A stretch of 64,000 nt of DNA. It comes from Pseudarthrobacter polychromogenes (GTDB taxonomy: Bacteria; Actinomycetota; Actinomycetes; Actinomycetales; Micrococcaceae). The number at the start of each line of letters is the position of its first letter. Position 1 is the first letter of the stretch. Below, one piece after another: positions 55,237 through 63,383 of the stretch. The notes beneath the pieces are model-generated. The model searched no databases, was not told the origin of the DNA, and saw only the letters and a list, made by a program, of their open reading frames with translations. The stretch spans positions 62,001-126,000 of the forward strand of contig NZ_BMKU01000007.1 in assembly GCF_014644495.1 (NCBI RefSeq), in the 5' to 3' direction. Position numbers and translations under genes: made by a program.

Positions 55237-56757
55237 TCACGCCTTGCCCGCGGACGGAAGGTCCCTGGTGGCGGGCCCCTCCAGGAGTTTGCCGTCGCTG
55301 CTGAACCGGGAGCCGTGCAGCGGGCAGTCCCAGGTCAGCTCGCTGTCATTCCAGTGCAGGATTCCGCCCAGGTGCGTGCAGACGGCGGACAGCCTGCAGG
55401 TGGTGCCGTCCACGGTGGAGACGGCCACCGGTTTGGGTCCCTGGCTGTACACCTTGCCCTCGCCTTCGGCCGGAACCACCGGGGCGGGATCCGGCGCCTT
55501 CTTGTCCTTTCGCAGGCCGTCCGCGGCTAATTGCCCCCAGCCGGAGGCAAGCTTGCCCGCCACGCCGGCGTTAAGGGCGACGGCGGAGAGGGCGCCGGAG
55601 GGCGAGGTGACCCTGCGGTGGATGGTGTCCGCCCAGGGCACGTTCCCGCCCAGGATGTCGGCGGAGATGCCGACGGCGGCCGCCACTGCGTTGGTCATGC
55701 CCCACTTGCTGTAGCCGGTACCGAAGTGGATGTGGCCTTTGCCGCGTGGGAACCTGCCAAAGAAAGGCATGAGGTTGGTGGGCATGTAATCCTGCGCGGA
55801 CCACGTGTGGGTGGCAACGGCGCCGGGGTAGTGCCGGGCAGCCCAGTCCAGGAGGCTGCCAAGATGGTGTTTCTCGGACCTGGCCCGGCCCACGTGGTGC
55901 CCGTGCCCGCCCACCAAAAGCAGTCGGCGGCCGTCCGCGTCGTAGTCCCTCAGCGAGTGGGTGGGCTGTTCCACGGAGAGGTACATGCCCGGGGGCGGAG
56001 CCTGGTCCTCCTGCAGCTGGAGGGATGCCGCGTAGGAGCGGCTGGGCTTCAGTTTGGCGAAGTACAGCCCGCGGTCCAGCACGGGAATGCCGGTAGCGAG
56101 CACCACCTCGTTGGCGGTGACGGTGCCGTGGTCGGTGTGCACCGTGGCGGGTCCGCTGCCGGTGACGTCCTGCAGCCGCACGCCGCCCACCACGGATCCT
56201 CCCCGGCCCCGGATGTCCGACACCAGTGTCTCCAGCACCTTCACCGGGTGGATCTGTGCCTGGTCCGCCAGGCGGACGGCGCCGTGGACGGGAAACGGCA
56301 GGCCGGCGTCGCGCACGTATTCCAGCTCCAGCCCGGCGGTGGTGCCGGCGCTGACCTCTTCGCGGAGCTTTTCCGTCCCCTGCGCGGAGGCTGCGTAGGT
56401 GTAGGCATCCCTGCGCTGGTACGGGACGCTATGTTCGTCGAGGTACCGCAGGAGCCAGGCCTGGCCCTCGCGGTTGGCATCCACGTACGCCTGCACCTGC
56501 TTCTGTGAATACTGGCGGGCGAGCTGTGCCAGGAACGTCCCTTGCAGCAGGGTCACCTTGGCGGTGGTGTTTCCGGTGGTCACGGCGCCGGGGTACCTGG
56601 CGTCGAGGACAAGAACGTTCTTCCCGGAGCGTGCCAGCAGCAGTGCGGTGACCAGGCCGGTGAGCCCCGCGCCGGCCACCACGGTGTCGTAGGTGCCTCC
56701 CGGCTCGAACGGATCAGAGGTGAACGGTTCGCTGCGGTCCAGCCAAATCGACGTCAT
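55237..56757 (-). CDS. FAD-dependent oxidoreductase fused to a Rieske domain
   Basis: A 506-aa protein. The N-terminal ~390 residues are a DadA-type FAD oxidoreductase (YDTVVAGAGLTGLVTALLLARSGKNVLVLDA). The last ~90 residues are a Rieske [2Fe-2S] domain with CTHLGG and CPLHGSRFSSDG, in which both Cys/His ligand pairs are intact. The substrate is unknown; amines or imino compounds are usual for the flavin family. It stands alone between lhr and the DUF4383 gene. Confidence 0.92.
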   Translation of the reverse strand: MTSIWLDRSEPFTSDPFEPGGTYDTVVAGAGLTGLVTALLLARSGKNVLVLDARYPGAVTTGNTTAKVTLLQGTFLAQLARQYSQKQVQAYVDANREGQAWLLRYLDEHSVPYQRRDAYTYAASAQGTEKLREEVSAGTTAGLELEYVRDAGLPFPVHGAVRLADQAQIHPVKVLETLVSDIRGRGGSVVGGVRLQDVTGSGPATVHTDHGTVTANEVVLATGIPVLDRGLYFAKLKPSRSYAASLQLQEDQAPPPGMYLSVEQPTHSLRDYDADGRRLLLVGGHGHHVGRARSEKHHLGSLLDWAARHYPGAVATHTWSAQDYMPTNLMPFFGRFPRGKGHIHFGTGYSKWGMTNAVAAAVGISADILGGNVPWADTIHRRVTSPSGALSAVALNAGVAGKLASGWGQLAADGLRKDKKAPDPAPVVPAEGEGKVYSQGPKPVAVSTVDGTTCRLSAVCTHLGGILHWNDSELTWDCPLHGSRFSSDGKLLEGPATRDLPSAGKA

Positions 56758-56847
56758 GCCTGCTCAGCCTGCCTTTTTATCCAGGCCCCGGTGGGCCAGT
56801 TTGTGATGGGTCCGTTATGAACCCCCACCCATAGATGGCGTATTTGC

Positions 56848-56859
56848 TAAGTATACTTA
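56848..56859. promoter_or_regulatory. Palindrome TAAGTATACTTA upstream of the DUF4383 gene
   Basis: A perfect 12-bp palindrome in an AT-rich patch of a GC-rich gap, about 80 bp before the start codon. It contains TATACT, which could be a -10 hexamer on either strand, so it may be an operator overlapping a promoter. Confidence 0.45.
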
Positions 56860-56940
56860 CGATGTCGGGGTTTAAGTCTATGGTCAGGTGGCAGCCCGGC
56901 AGGCACGAAGTGAACATCACGACAAACAGCAGGAGACGTC

Positions 56941-57411
56941 ATGAGCATGAGTTCCGACGGCCGCGCAGTGGGCCGGACCACCATCCAAACGGCAGCCCTT
57001 GCAGTGGGAGCTGTCTTCCTCCTTGTGGGCGTCCTGGGCTTCATCCCCGGCATCACCACCAACTACGAGACCCTGGGCTTCGCCGGACATGAATCCGGGG
57101 CGCTGCTGCTGGGCATCTTCCAGGTATCCATCCTGCACAACATCGTCCACCTGCTGTTCGGTGTGGCCGGTATCGCCATGGCTCGCAGCGCCGCCCAGTC
57201 CCGGAACTACCTCATCGGAGGCGGCGCCGTCTACCTGGTCCTGTGGATCTATGGCCTCCTGATCGGCAAGGACACCGCGGCGAACTTCGTGCCGGTGAAC
57301 ACGGCGGATGACTGGCTGCACTTCGTCCTCGGCGTCGCCATGATCGGGCTGGGTGTTGCCCTGTCCCGCGGCACTGCCCGCGCCAGCCGGACCACCACGG
57401 CCACCAGGTAA
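56941..57411 (+). CDS. DUF4383 domain-containing membrane protein
   Basis: A 156-aa membrane protein with four helices. GAVFLLVGVLGFIPGITTNYETLGFAGHESGALLLGIFQVSILHNIVHLLFGVAG is the DUF4383 core. VNTADDWLHFVLGVAMIGLG is its C-terminal block. The function is not known. CAGGAGACGTC precedes the ATG. Confidence 0.92.
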   Translation: MSMSSDGRAVGRTTIQTAALAVGAVFLLVGVLGFIPGITTNYETLGFAGHESGALLLGIFQVSILHNIVHLLFGVAGIAMARSAAQSRNYLIGGGAVYLVLWIYGLLIGKDTAANFVPVNTADDWLHFVLGVAMIGLGVALSRGTARASRTTTATR

Positions 57412-57439
57412 CCACGCCCCGAACAAGTCCAAACAAAGA

Positions 57440-57484
57440 GAAACTGCAGGTGGCCCGGCATCTTGCCGGACCGCCTGCAGTTTC
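57440..57484. terminator. Long bidirectional terminator between DUF4383 and DUF4232 genes
   Basis: Arms of 21 bp (57440-57460 and 57464-57484, two mismatches) enclose TCT. The arm core is GAAACTGCAGGTGGCCCGGC. Both stops face it, and an A-rich run (AAACAAAGAG) and a T-rich run (TTTCTTTG) flank it. Confidence 0.85.
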
Positions 57485-57510
57485 TTTGTGGAGTCCCGCC
57501 GCGGAGGAAA

Positions 57511-58176
57511 TCAGGCCGGCTGGAACGGGCTGATCGCCAGCAGCGTGATCGCACTGTTGCTGCAGGCCCTGGTGGGCTGGGGCAGGAACAGGGATTCCGT
57601 GTCCTCGGGCGGGTAGATCCGGTAGCCGGCCGCATCCACTATGCCGCAGTCGGAGTAGTTGCCGGCCTGGGTGTAGCGCAGCACGGCCGAGCCGGCTTGT
57701 CCGGGGGCCAGGAGGACATCCGCCGCCGCGGTGGATTCGTCGCGGACCGCCGGCGCGCCGATGGGAGCACCGGCCGCATCAGCGGTCAGGGACACCCCGG
57801 GATAGCCGCGGAGGACGCACGGTTCGGAGCCGGTGTTGGTGAGGTTGAGCTTCATGTATACGCTGCCGGCCGCCCCGCCTCCTGACGCGTCGGTGGCCGC
57901 CGAGAGCCCTGCCGCCTTGCAAAGTGCGGGGTCGCCCGGGGCGGGAGCCGCGGAGGACGGGGGTGTGCCGGTGGACGACGGCGGCGCAGACGCCGTGGGC
58001 GCCGCGGACGACGCTTCGGGGCTGGCTGGGCTGCTGGCCGAGCCGGTGCCTGTGCCGGTGTTTGCTGCAGTCGGCTGCGACTGCGGCTGCGCCGGCCCGC
58101 AGGCACTGAGCATCAGTGCCGCCGCCGCGGCCGCCGTGGACATGACCAACCCCTGGAAAATTCGCTGAGACCTCAT
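57511..58176 (-). CDS. DUF4232 domain-containing lipoprotein
   Basis: A 221-aa secreted lipoprotein. The signal peptide has lipobox LSAC with Cys at 26. A Ser/Thr/Pro/Ala-rich linker of about 60 residues follows. The DUF4232 domain then starts at about 95, with AAGSVYMKLNLTNTGSEPCVLRGYPGVSL, APIGAPAVRDES and two Cys that can form a disulphide. The function is unknown. The start at 58176 is fixed by the signal peptide; upstream frame to 58269 overlaps a terminator. Confidence 0.88.
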   Translation of the reverse strand: MRSQRIFQGLVMSTAAAAAALMLSACGPAQPQSQPTAANTGTGTGSASSPASPEASSAAPTASAPPSSTGTPPSSAAPAPGDPALCKAAGLSAATDASGGGAAGSVYMKLNLTNTGSEPCVLRGYPGVSLTADAAGAPIGAPAVRDESTAAADVLLAPGQAGSAVLRYTQAGNYSDCGIVDAAGYRIYPPEDTESLFLPQPTRACSNSAITLLAISPFQPA

Positions 58177-58234
58177 GGCACCACCTTCGCCGCAGCAGGT
58201 GCCCGCGTCAACGCCGCAACGGGCCGCCCCGGCA

Positions 58235-58271
58235 TTTTGATGCCCGGATCGTGATGATCCGGGCATCAAAA
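58235..58271. terminator. Perfect 16-bp terminator hairpin after the YcnI gene
   Basis: TTTTGATGCCCGGATC and GATCCGGGCATCAAAA enclose GTGAT. It lies between the YcnI stop (58327) and the DUF4232 start (58176), both on the minus strand, so it should insulate the two genes. Confidence 0.8.
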
Positions 58272-58326
58272 GCGACGGCCCTGCCCGGCTGGGCCTCCTG
58301 AGGTGCGGCTTTGCGTTGGTGCGGTA

Positions 58327-59100
58327 CTACTTCGCAGCGGGTTCGGCCGCGCTGCGCGATGTCGTCTTGCGGGCCCGTGCCGTGCTGCGGACCAGCGCCG
58401 TACCGCCCAGTACCAGCCCGCCGACGCCCGCTGCCAGGCCTGCCCAGCTGCGCGCTTCTGCCCCGCCGTCATCTGCCCCGCCGCCGGTGACCGCCGAGGC
58501 CTGTTCGGTGGAGTGGGATGCGGCCGGGGCCGCGCCGTGGCCGTCAGTGCTTGCCGCTTCCGTGACGGTGACCGACGGTGCAGGTGCTTTCAGGGAATGG
58601 GGGTCCTGGCCGTCCGCCGGAATTTCGGACCAGTCAGTCTGGCCTGTTTCGCAGGTCTGCAGCGTGGGGAAGTACAGCGTTGTTCCGGCTGCATCAGGAA
58701 GTTTCGCCGAGAGGATCAGGGTGTCCCGGAGCTGGTGTTCCAGGGGCGCCTTGGCGGTGTAGACGATCTGGCTGGTCCGCTTGGTGATGGAGGTGCCGTC
58801 TGCGAGCTTCTTGGGTTCAGGGAGCTGCTCGGTCACCTTCTCCACGGTCCAGTTCGGGTTGACCGTGGGCTGGGCGTCGTTCAGCTCCGCGGGCAGCGTG
58901 ATGGCCACCCTGGTGGTGCCGGACTCGTCGCAGCCGTGGGGGACCGCGAACGTGAGCAGGGCATAGGAGTTGGCCGAGGTCTTGTCCGGCGTGACGCCGA
59001 CGTGGGCGGCCGCACCGCCCGCGGCTGCCAGCAGGAGTGCCGCGGCGCCTCCGGTTGCTGCTGCCGCTGCCAGGGAACGTCGAAGGATGGAGGTATGCAT
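58327..59100 (-). CDS. ycnI: YcnI family copper-associated protein (DUF1775)
   Basis: A 257-aa exported protein. A signal peptide ends at about AAA-HVGVTP, leaving an N-terminal His that is the copper ligand in YcnI. The DUF1775 domain continues with VPHGCDESGTTRVAITLP, NPNWTVE and YFPTLQTCETGQTDWSEIP. A C-terminal helix (WAGLAAGVGGLVLGGTALV) with a basic tail anchors it in the membrane. A membrane protein gene lies directly upstream. No CopC/CopD gene is seen in the window. Confidence 0.92.
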   Translation of the reverse strand: MHTSILRRSLAAAAATGGAAALLLAAAGGAAAHVGVTPDKTSANSYALLTFAVPHGCDESGTTRVAITLPAELNDAQPTVNPNWTVEKVTEQLPEPKKLADGTSITKRTSQIVYTAKAPLEHQLRDTLILSAKLPDAAGTTLYFPTLQTCETGQTDWSEIPADGQDPHSLKAPAPSVTVTEAASTDGHGAAPAASHSTEQASAVTGGGADDGGAEARSWAGLAAGVGGLVLGGTALVRSTARARKTTSRSAAEPAAK

Positions 59101-59178
59101 GGGTTGCCTTTCCGGCGCACGCCCGGAACCGGGGTGCTAAAAGATTTGTGGGCCCGGCGCCGCAGGACGCGGAGCGGG

Positions 59179-59823
59179 TTAGGAGGAAAGCACGACGGCG
59201 GAAGGCGGGCCGCGCCGGCTGTCCTGCCGGAGATTGCGCCAGGGACGCAACGGGGCGGCGGCAGGAGGAAAAGCAGCTAAAGGCGCGGTACCGTCGTCGC
59301 ACGCCACCGGCTGGGGGAGCGCAACAAGGGGCCGAAGCCAGGCGGCCAGCGCCCACAGTGCGGCCTCGCCTTTGGCGAGCAGCAGCGCGGACCCCAGCGT
59401 CGCCAGGACGTGCGCAGCGAGCATCAGGGGACCGGCTGTTGCCGCGGCTCCGGTGAGATGGTCCGCCGCCGGGGCGAGGAGGCCGGTTTCGGCGAAGTGG
59501 CTGCCATGGGGTGTGCCGGTGCCGGATCCCACGGCGGCGCCGGAGGAACTGAAGGCCGTGAAGACCTCATGGAGCGCCAGCTGCCCGCCGCCCAGGAGCG
59601 CCGCCAGGGCGGGGAATCCCAGGCGCAGGCGTGTTGCAGTGGTGCTGCCGAGCGCGGTCAGGGACAGCACGGCCAGCATGATGGCGGGCGCGGGGAGCTC
59701 CCCGCCGGCAGCGAGGTGCGCTCCGGCCGCAAGCGCCAGGATGACGGTTGCCACGGCAGTGGCCCGGAAGAGGTGGAAGGGCGTCCGGGGACGATGCGCC
59801 AGCACGGATGGTCCCCCTCCCAT
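59179..59823 (-). CDS. Hypothetical membrane protein upstream of ycnI
   Basis: A 214-aa protein from the ATG at 59823. Helices are visible at FRATAVATVILALAAGAHL, APAIMLAVLSLTALGS, FPALAALLGGGQLALHEVF and AGPLMLAAHVLATLGSALLLA. A loop with GTPHGSHFAE and several His residues would face outside and might touch metal. No family is recognised. It is 78 bp upstream of ycnI on the same strand, so a copper-linked role is only a contextual guess. Confidence 0.65.
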   Translation of the reverse strand: MGGGPSVLAHRPRTPFHLFRATAVATVILALAAGAHLAAGGELPAPAIMLAVLSLTALGSTTATRLRLGFPALAALLGGGQLALHEVFTAFSSSGAAVGSGTGTPHGSHFAETGLLAPAADHLTGAAATAGPLMLAAHVLATLGSALLLAKGEAALWALAAWLRPLVALPQPVACDDGTAPLAAFPPAAAPLRPWRNLRQDSRRGPPSAVVLSS

Positions 59824-60000
59824 GACGGAACGGGCCGCGGACGGCGGCGCCGTTTTAAACGATGGCCGTTCAGATTCTACCGGCGGGAAGGGCTGGTGCG
59901 CGCTCCGGCCGGGCCGGTGCAGGCCCGCCCGCCGGGTATGTACCGCCACTTCGGGCCCGCGTAGACTGCGAGCGTAACTGCCGATCTTGAGGAGAAGTTC

Positions 60001-60348
60001 ATGGACTACACCGGAAGCCAGTCAGAGAAGGCCGTTCCCGCCGGTGAACTGGACCGCGGGCATGTTGGCCACACGGTCAGCTTCCAGCCGAACGAGTTCA
60101 CTGTGGTGTTCGGGAAGATCGCTGGAATAGCCCGCACGGAGGCCATGGTGTACCTGTCCCTTGCCGGCGTCTCGGGCGGCACCCACCTGAAGGATGAATA
60201 CGATCTCCCGGTCAGCCACCCGGTATACCTGCAGGTGGATGTCATCTCCAACGCCGAGTCCACCATCAAGGACCTGTTCGGCAAGGTGCAGGAGAATCTC
60301 CGGGGCTCGGGCCACAAGGGCGGCGAGGAACGGACCGACAGGCTGTAG
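60001..60348 (+). CDS. Small hypothetical protein
   Basis: A 115-aa soluble protein with GAGGAG before the ATG. VSFQPNEFTVVFGKIAGIARTEAMVYLSLAGVSGG and HPVYLQVDVISNAESTIKDLFGKVQENL suggest an alpha/beta fold. No known family is recognised. It is followed by a good intrinsic terminator, so it is probably monocistronic. Confidence 0.65.
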   Translation: MDYTGSQSEKAVPAGELDRGHVGHTVSFQPNEFTVVFGKIAGIARTEAMVYLSLAGVSGGTHLKDEYDLPVSHPVYLQVDVISNAESTIKDLFGKVQENLRGSGHKGGEERTDRL

Positions 60349-60382
60349 CTGTTCAGCCGCCCGGCGAACGGCCGGCGACCGC

Positions 60383-60411
60383 AAGGCTGGGATCCGAGGG
60401 GTCCCGGCCTT
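60383..60411 (+). terminator. Intrinsic terminator of the 115-aa gene
   Basis: AAGGCTGGGATCC pairs with GGGTCCCGGCCTT (two G-U pairs) around a 3-nt loop. It is followed by TCTTTC, 35 bp past the stop. Confidence 0.7.
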
Positions 60412-60447
60412 CTTTCGTTGAATAGGGATTTGACCGCCCAGAAAAAA

Positions 60448-60484
60448 GTTGTTGAACAATACCTTGCGCCGATTGTTCAACAAC
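60448..60484. promoter_or_regulatory. Double FCD/GntR operator upstream of the NRAMP-like gene
   Basis: GTTGTTGAACAAT (60448-60460) and ATTGTTCAACAAC (60472-60484) are perfect inverse copies 24 bp apart. Each is itself a TTGTT-N-AACAA palindrome, the TTGT-N-ACAA style of FCD-type GntR regulators. TTGCGC (60464) and TAATGT (60488) between and after them form a plausible promoter with an 18-bp spacer, so binding would block it. The likely regulator is the FCD protein encoded at 62653-63351. Confidence 0.75.
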
Positions 60485-60544
60485 CTGTAATGTCAGTCGG
60501 GACGACCACTGTGACTCCAGTCACCCTTAATATTGGACGGACCC

Positions 60545-61762
60545 ATGGCAGAAACCAGCACAAAACTGAACCTGAGCTCCTCGGCTCGGCGCACGGCCCT
60601 CCTGGGAGCCATGTTCCTGATGGCCACCAGTGCCATCGGGCCCGGCTTCATCACCCAGACCACGGTCTTCACCGCCCAGATTGGCGCAGCCTTCGCTTTC
60701 GCCATCCTCGCGTCGATCCTCATCGACATCGCAGTCCAGATGAACGTCTGGCGCGTTATCGGCGTTTCGGGGCTGCGCGCGCAGGAGCTCGGCAACAAGG
60801 TGATTCCCGGCGTCGGGTGGTTCCTGGCCGGCCTGGTCTTCCTTGGCGGCGTCGTCTTCAACATCGGCAACATTGCCGGAACCGGACTCGGAGCCAATGC
60901 CATGCTCGGCGTTGATCCCAAGATCGGCGGCGCCGTTTCCGCGCTCGTCGCCATCCTGATCTTCCTGAGCAAGAAGGCAGGGATGGCGCTGGACCGGATC
61001 GTGGTGCTCCTGGGCGCCGTGATGATCCTGCTGATGATCTACGTGGCCATCGTTGCCGCCCCGCCCGTCGGCGAGGCCCTTAAGAACACCTTCCTGCCGG
61101 AGACGGTGGACTTCCTGATCATCACCACGCTCGTTGGTGGAACCGTGGGCGGCTATATCACCTACGCCGGCGCGCACCGGATGCTGGATTCCGGGGCCAC
61201 GGGCATTGAACATGTCAGGGAGATCACCCGCAGCTCGGTTCTGGGCATTATCGTCACGGGCATCATGCGCGTCCTGTTGTTCCTGGCCATCCTCGGGGTG
61301 GTGGCCGGCGGCACGGTGCTCACCAGCAACAACATGGCTGCGGAAGCCTTCGGTGCAGCTGCAGGCGAGATCGGCACCCGCATGTTCGGCATCGTGCTCT
61401 GGGCCGCCGCCGTCACATCGGTCATCGGAGCCGCCTTCACCTCTGTTTCCTTCATCACCTCGTCCCGGACTCCCGAACGTAAGCGCAACCTCATCACTGT
61501 CGTTTTCATCGCAGGCTGCGCCACGGCCTACCTGTTCCTTGGCCAGGCCCCGCAGCAGCTGCTGATCTTCGCCGGTGCCTTCAACGGGCTGATCCTCCCG
61601 GTGGGCTTCGGGATCCTCCTCTGGGTTGCCTGGCGGCGCCGCGACCTCATGCACGGTTACGCCTACCCCAAATGGCTTCTGATTGTCGGCGTCCTCACCT
61701 GGCTGCTCACGCTGTTCCTTGGCTGGAACTCCGTGCTGGGCCTGGCGAAGCTGTGGTCATGA
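60545..61762 (+). CDS. NRAMP-related transporter (YcsG-like)
   Basis: A 405-aa membrane protein with about 11 helices. The first helix reads [16 protein letters not shown] where true Nramp proteins have DPGN. The helix-6 region is [10 protein letters not shown] where MPH is usual, so the classical Asp, Asn and Met metal ligands are absent. The overall fold and the pairing with a DUF1445 gene match YcsG of the ycs/kip/pxp loci, where 5-oxoproline or a related solute is a better guess than a divalent metal. The ATG at 60545 is used; it overlaps the next gene by 4 bp. The double operator lies upstream. Confidence 0.82.
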   Translation: MAETSTKLNLSSSARRTALLGAMFLMATSAIGPGFITQTTVFTAQIGAAFAFAILASILIDIAVQMNVWRVIGVSGLRAQELGNKVIPGVGWFLAGLVFLGGVVFNIGNIAGTGLGANAMLGVDPKIGGAVSALVAILIFLSKKAGMALDRIVVLLGAVMILLMIYVAIVAAPPVGEALKNTFLPETVDFLIITTLVGGTVGGYITYAGAHRMLDSGATGIEHVREITRSSVLGIIVTGIMRVLLFLAILGVVAGGTVLTSNNMAAEAFGAAAGEIGTRMFGIVLWAAAVTSVIGAAFTSVSFITSSRTPERKRNLITVVFIAGCATAYLFLGQAPQQLLIFAGAFNGLILPVGFGILLWVAWRRRDLMHGYAYPKWLLIVGVLTWLLTLFLGWNSVLGLAKLWS

Positions 61763-62544
61763 CCAGCCGCGCGTCCATCCTCCCCGCAGAAGCCCGCGCC
61801 GCTTTCCGAGCCGGACTCGTGGAGCCGACCTCGGGCTGGTCCCGCGGCTACGCGCAGGCCAACGTCCTGTCGATTTCGCGGGAGCATGCCTTCGACCTGA
61901 TGCTGTTCGCCCAGCGCAACCCCAAGCCGTGCCCCATCCTGGGCATCCTCGAACCGGGCCACACCACCGGGCCGCTGCTGGCCGGCGGGGACATCCGCAC
62001 GGACGTCCCCAAGTACACCGTCTACAGGAACGGCGAAAAAGTGGACGAGCCCACGGATATCACCGGCTACTGGCAGGACGACCTTGTGACGTTCCTGATC
62101 GGCTGCTCCTTCACTTTCGAGGCAGCCCTGCAGGACGGGGGCATCCGGATCGCGCATATCGACCAGGGCGTGAACGTGCCCATGTACCGGACCAACCGGG
62201 CATGTGACCCGGCAGGGTCAATGTCCGGTCCGATGGTGGTTTCCATGCGCCCGGTACCGGCCTCGCAGGTTGCGGACGCCGTCCGCATCACCTCGCGGTA
62301 CCCTGCCGTGCACGGCGCCCCGGTCCACGTGGGCAACCCGGGGGAGCTGGGCATCGCCGATCTGGGCCGGCCCGATTTCGGCGACGCCGTGGAGATCCCG
62401 GCCGGCCACATCCCGGTGTTTTGGGCCTGCGGAGTGACGCCGCAGGCGGCCGTGATGCAGTCGCGGCCCCCGCTGGCCATCGGCCATGCGCCCGGCCACA
62501 TGCTGATCACGGACGCCCGGGACAGCGACTACCTGGTGCCGTAG
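61759..62544 (+). CDS. Putative hydro-lyase, DUF1445 (YcsI family)
   Basis: A 261-aa protein. [73 protein letters not shown] and [13 protein letters not shown] are the DUF1445 signature, with conserved Cys residues. The family is annotated as D-glutamate cyclase-like or hydro-lyase. That would supply 5-oxoproline-type substrates, though the assignment here rests on family only. It starts within the NRAMP-like stop codon (ATGA). Confidence 0.9.
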   Translation: MTSRASILPAEARAAFRAGLVEPTSGWSRGYAQANVLSISREHAFDLMLFAQRNPKPCPILGILEPGHTTGPLLAGGDIRTDVPKYTVYRNGEKVDEPTDITGYWQDDLVTFLIGCSFTFEAALQDGGIRIAHIDQGVNVPMYRTNRACDPAGSMSGPMVVSMRPVPASQVADAVRITSRYPAVHGAPVHVGNPGELGIADLGRPDFGDAVEIPAGHIPVFWACGVTPQAAVMQSRPPLAIGHAPGHMLITDARDSDYLVP

Positions 62545-62597
62545 GCGCCGCTTATAACAACGTGTGCCGTAGGCGCCCAAGGACAACTTAGAGAACA

Positions 62598-62633
62598 AAA
62601 TGTGGGGCAGGAGGAGTCTCCTGCCCCACATTT
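62598..62633. terminator. Perfect 16-bp bidirectional terminator
   Basis: AAATGTGGGGCAGGAG and CTCCTGCCCCACATTT close a GAGT loop between the convergent DUF1445 and GntR genes. A-rich and T-rich flanks suit termination on both strands. Confidence 0.9.
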
Positions 62634-62652
62634 GTATGTTTCGGCTGCGTGC

Positions 62653-63351
62653 CTATCCGGCGCGCTGTCGCATACCGGACCGGCGGTCCTGCTCCGCGCC
62701 CAGGTGCACCAGCAGCTCCGCCTCGGCCTCGTCCAGGTAGGCGCGCAGTCCCTCTGCAGCCTCCTGGCGTTCGCCGGCGCGCAGGCGCTTCACCAGTGCC
62801 ACGTTGCGGTCCACGTAGTGGCTGTGGAAGTCCGGTGCCGAAGCCATGGAGTGGAACACCAGCCGCATTTCGGCCAGCACCCGGTCCATGAGCTCCTGCA
62901 GCGACGCGCTGCCGGTCAGGGCAACCACGGCCCCGTGCAGTGCCTGGTTGGCATCGGCCATGGCGGGCACGGATCCGCTGTCCCGGGCCTGCTGCGCCCG
63001 CTGCACAATGGTTTCCAGTCCCTCCAGCACCTGGGGCGTCAGCTCGCCCCACAGGACGGCAGCAGGCTCAATCATCCGCCGCACGCGGTAGATTTCGCGA
63101 ACTTCGTCGACGCCGGGTGAGGCCACAAAGACGCCGCGGTTTGGTATGCGCGTCACAATGGATTCGCTGACGAGCGTGGTGAACGCCTGGCGCAGGGTGT
63201 TGCGTGAAACGCCGAGTGCTGCGCACAGCGGCTCCTCGGACAGCTTGGAGCCCGGGGTCAGTTCACCCGCGGCGATGCGGGTGCGCAGCACCGACGCGAT
63301 CCAGGCCGTGGTGTGTGCGTGTTCGGCTGTACCGTCTGCCGGAGTGTTCAT
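62653..63351 (-). CDS. GntR family regulator with FCD domain
   Basis: A 232-aa regulator. The winged helix is residues 14-75 (IAAGELTPGSKLSEEPLCAALGVSRNTLRQAFTTLVSE). The helical FCD ligand domain follows with EVREIYRVRRMIEPAAV and ANQALHGAVVAL, carrying the Asp/His metal-ligand pattern. FCD members sense small carboxylates. It probably binds the TTGTTGAACAA sites upstream of the NRAMP-like gene. It is 32 bp downstream of the biotin carboxylase gene on the same strand, so it is likely the last gene of that operon. Confidence 0.92.
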   Translation of the reverse strand: MNTPADGTAEHAHTTAWIASVLRTRIAAGELTPGSKLSEEPLCAALGVSRNTLRQAFTTLVSESIVTRIPNRGVFVASPGVDEVREIYRVRRMIEPAAVLWGELTPQVLEGLETIVQRAQQARDSGSVPAMADANQALHGAVVALTGSASLQELMDRVLAEMRLVFHSMASAPDFHSHYVDRNVALVKRLRAGERQEAAEGLRAYLDEAEAELLVHLGAEQDRRSGMRQRAG

Positions 63352-63383
63352 TGCTTTCCCCCATTCCCGTTCGACTAACGATG

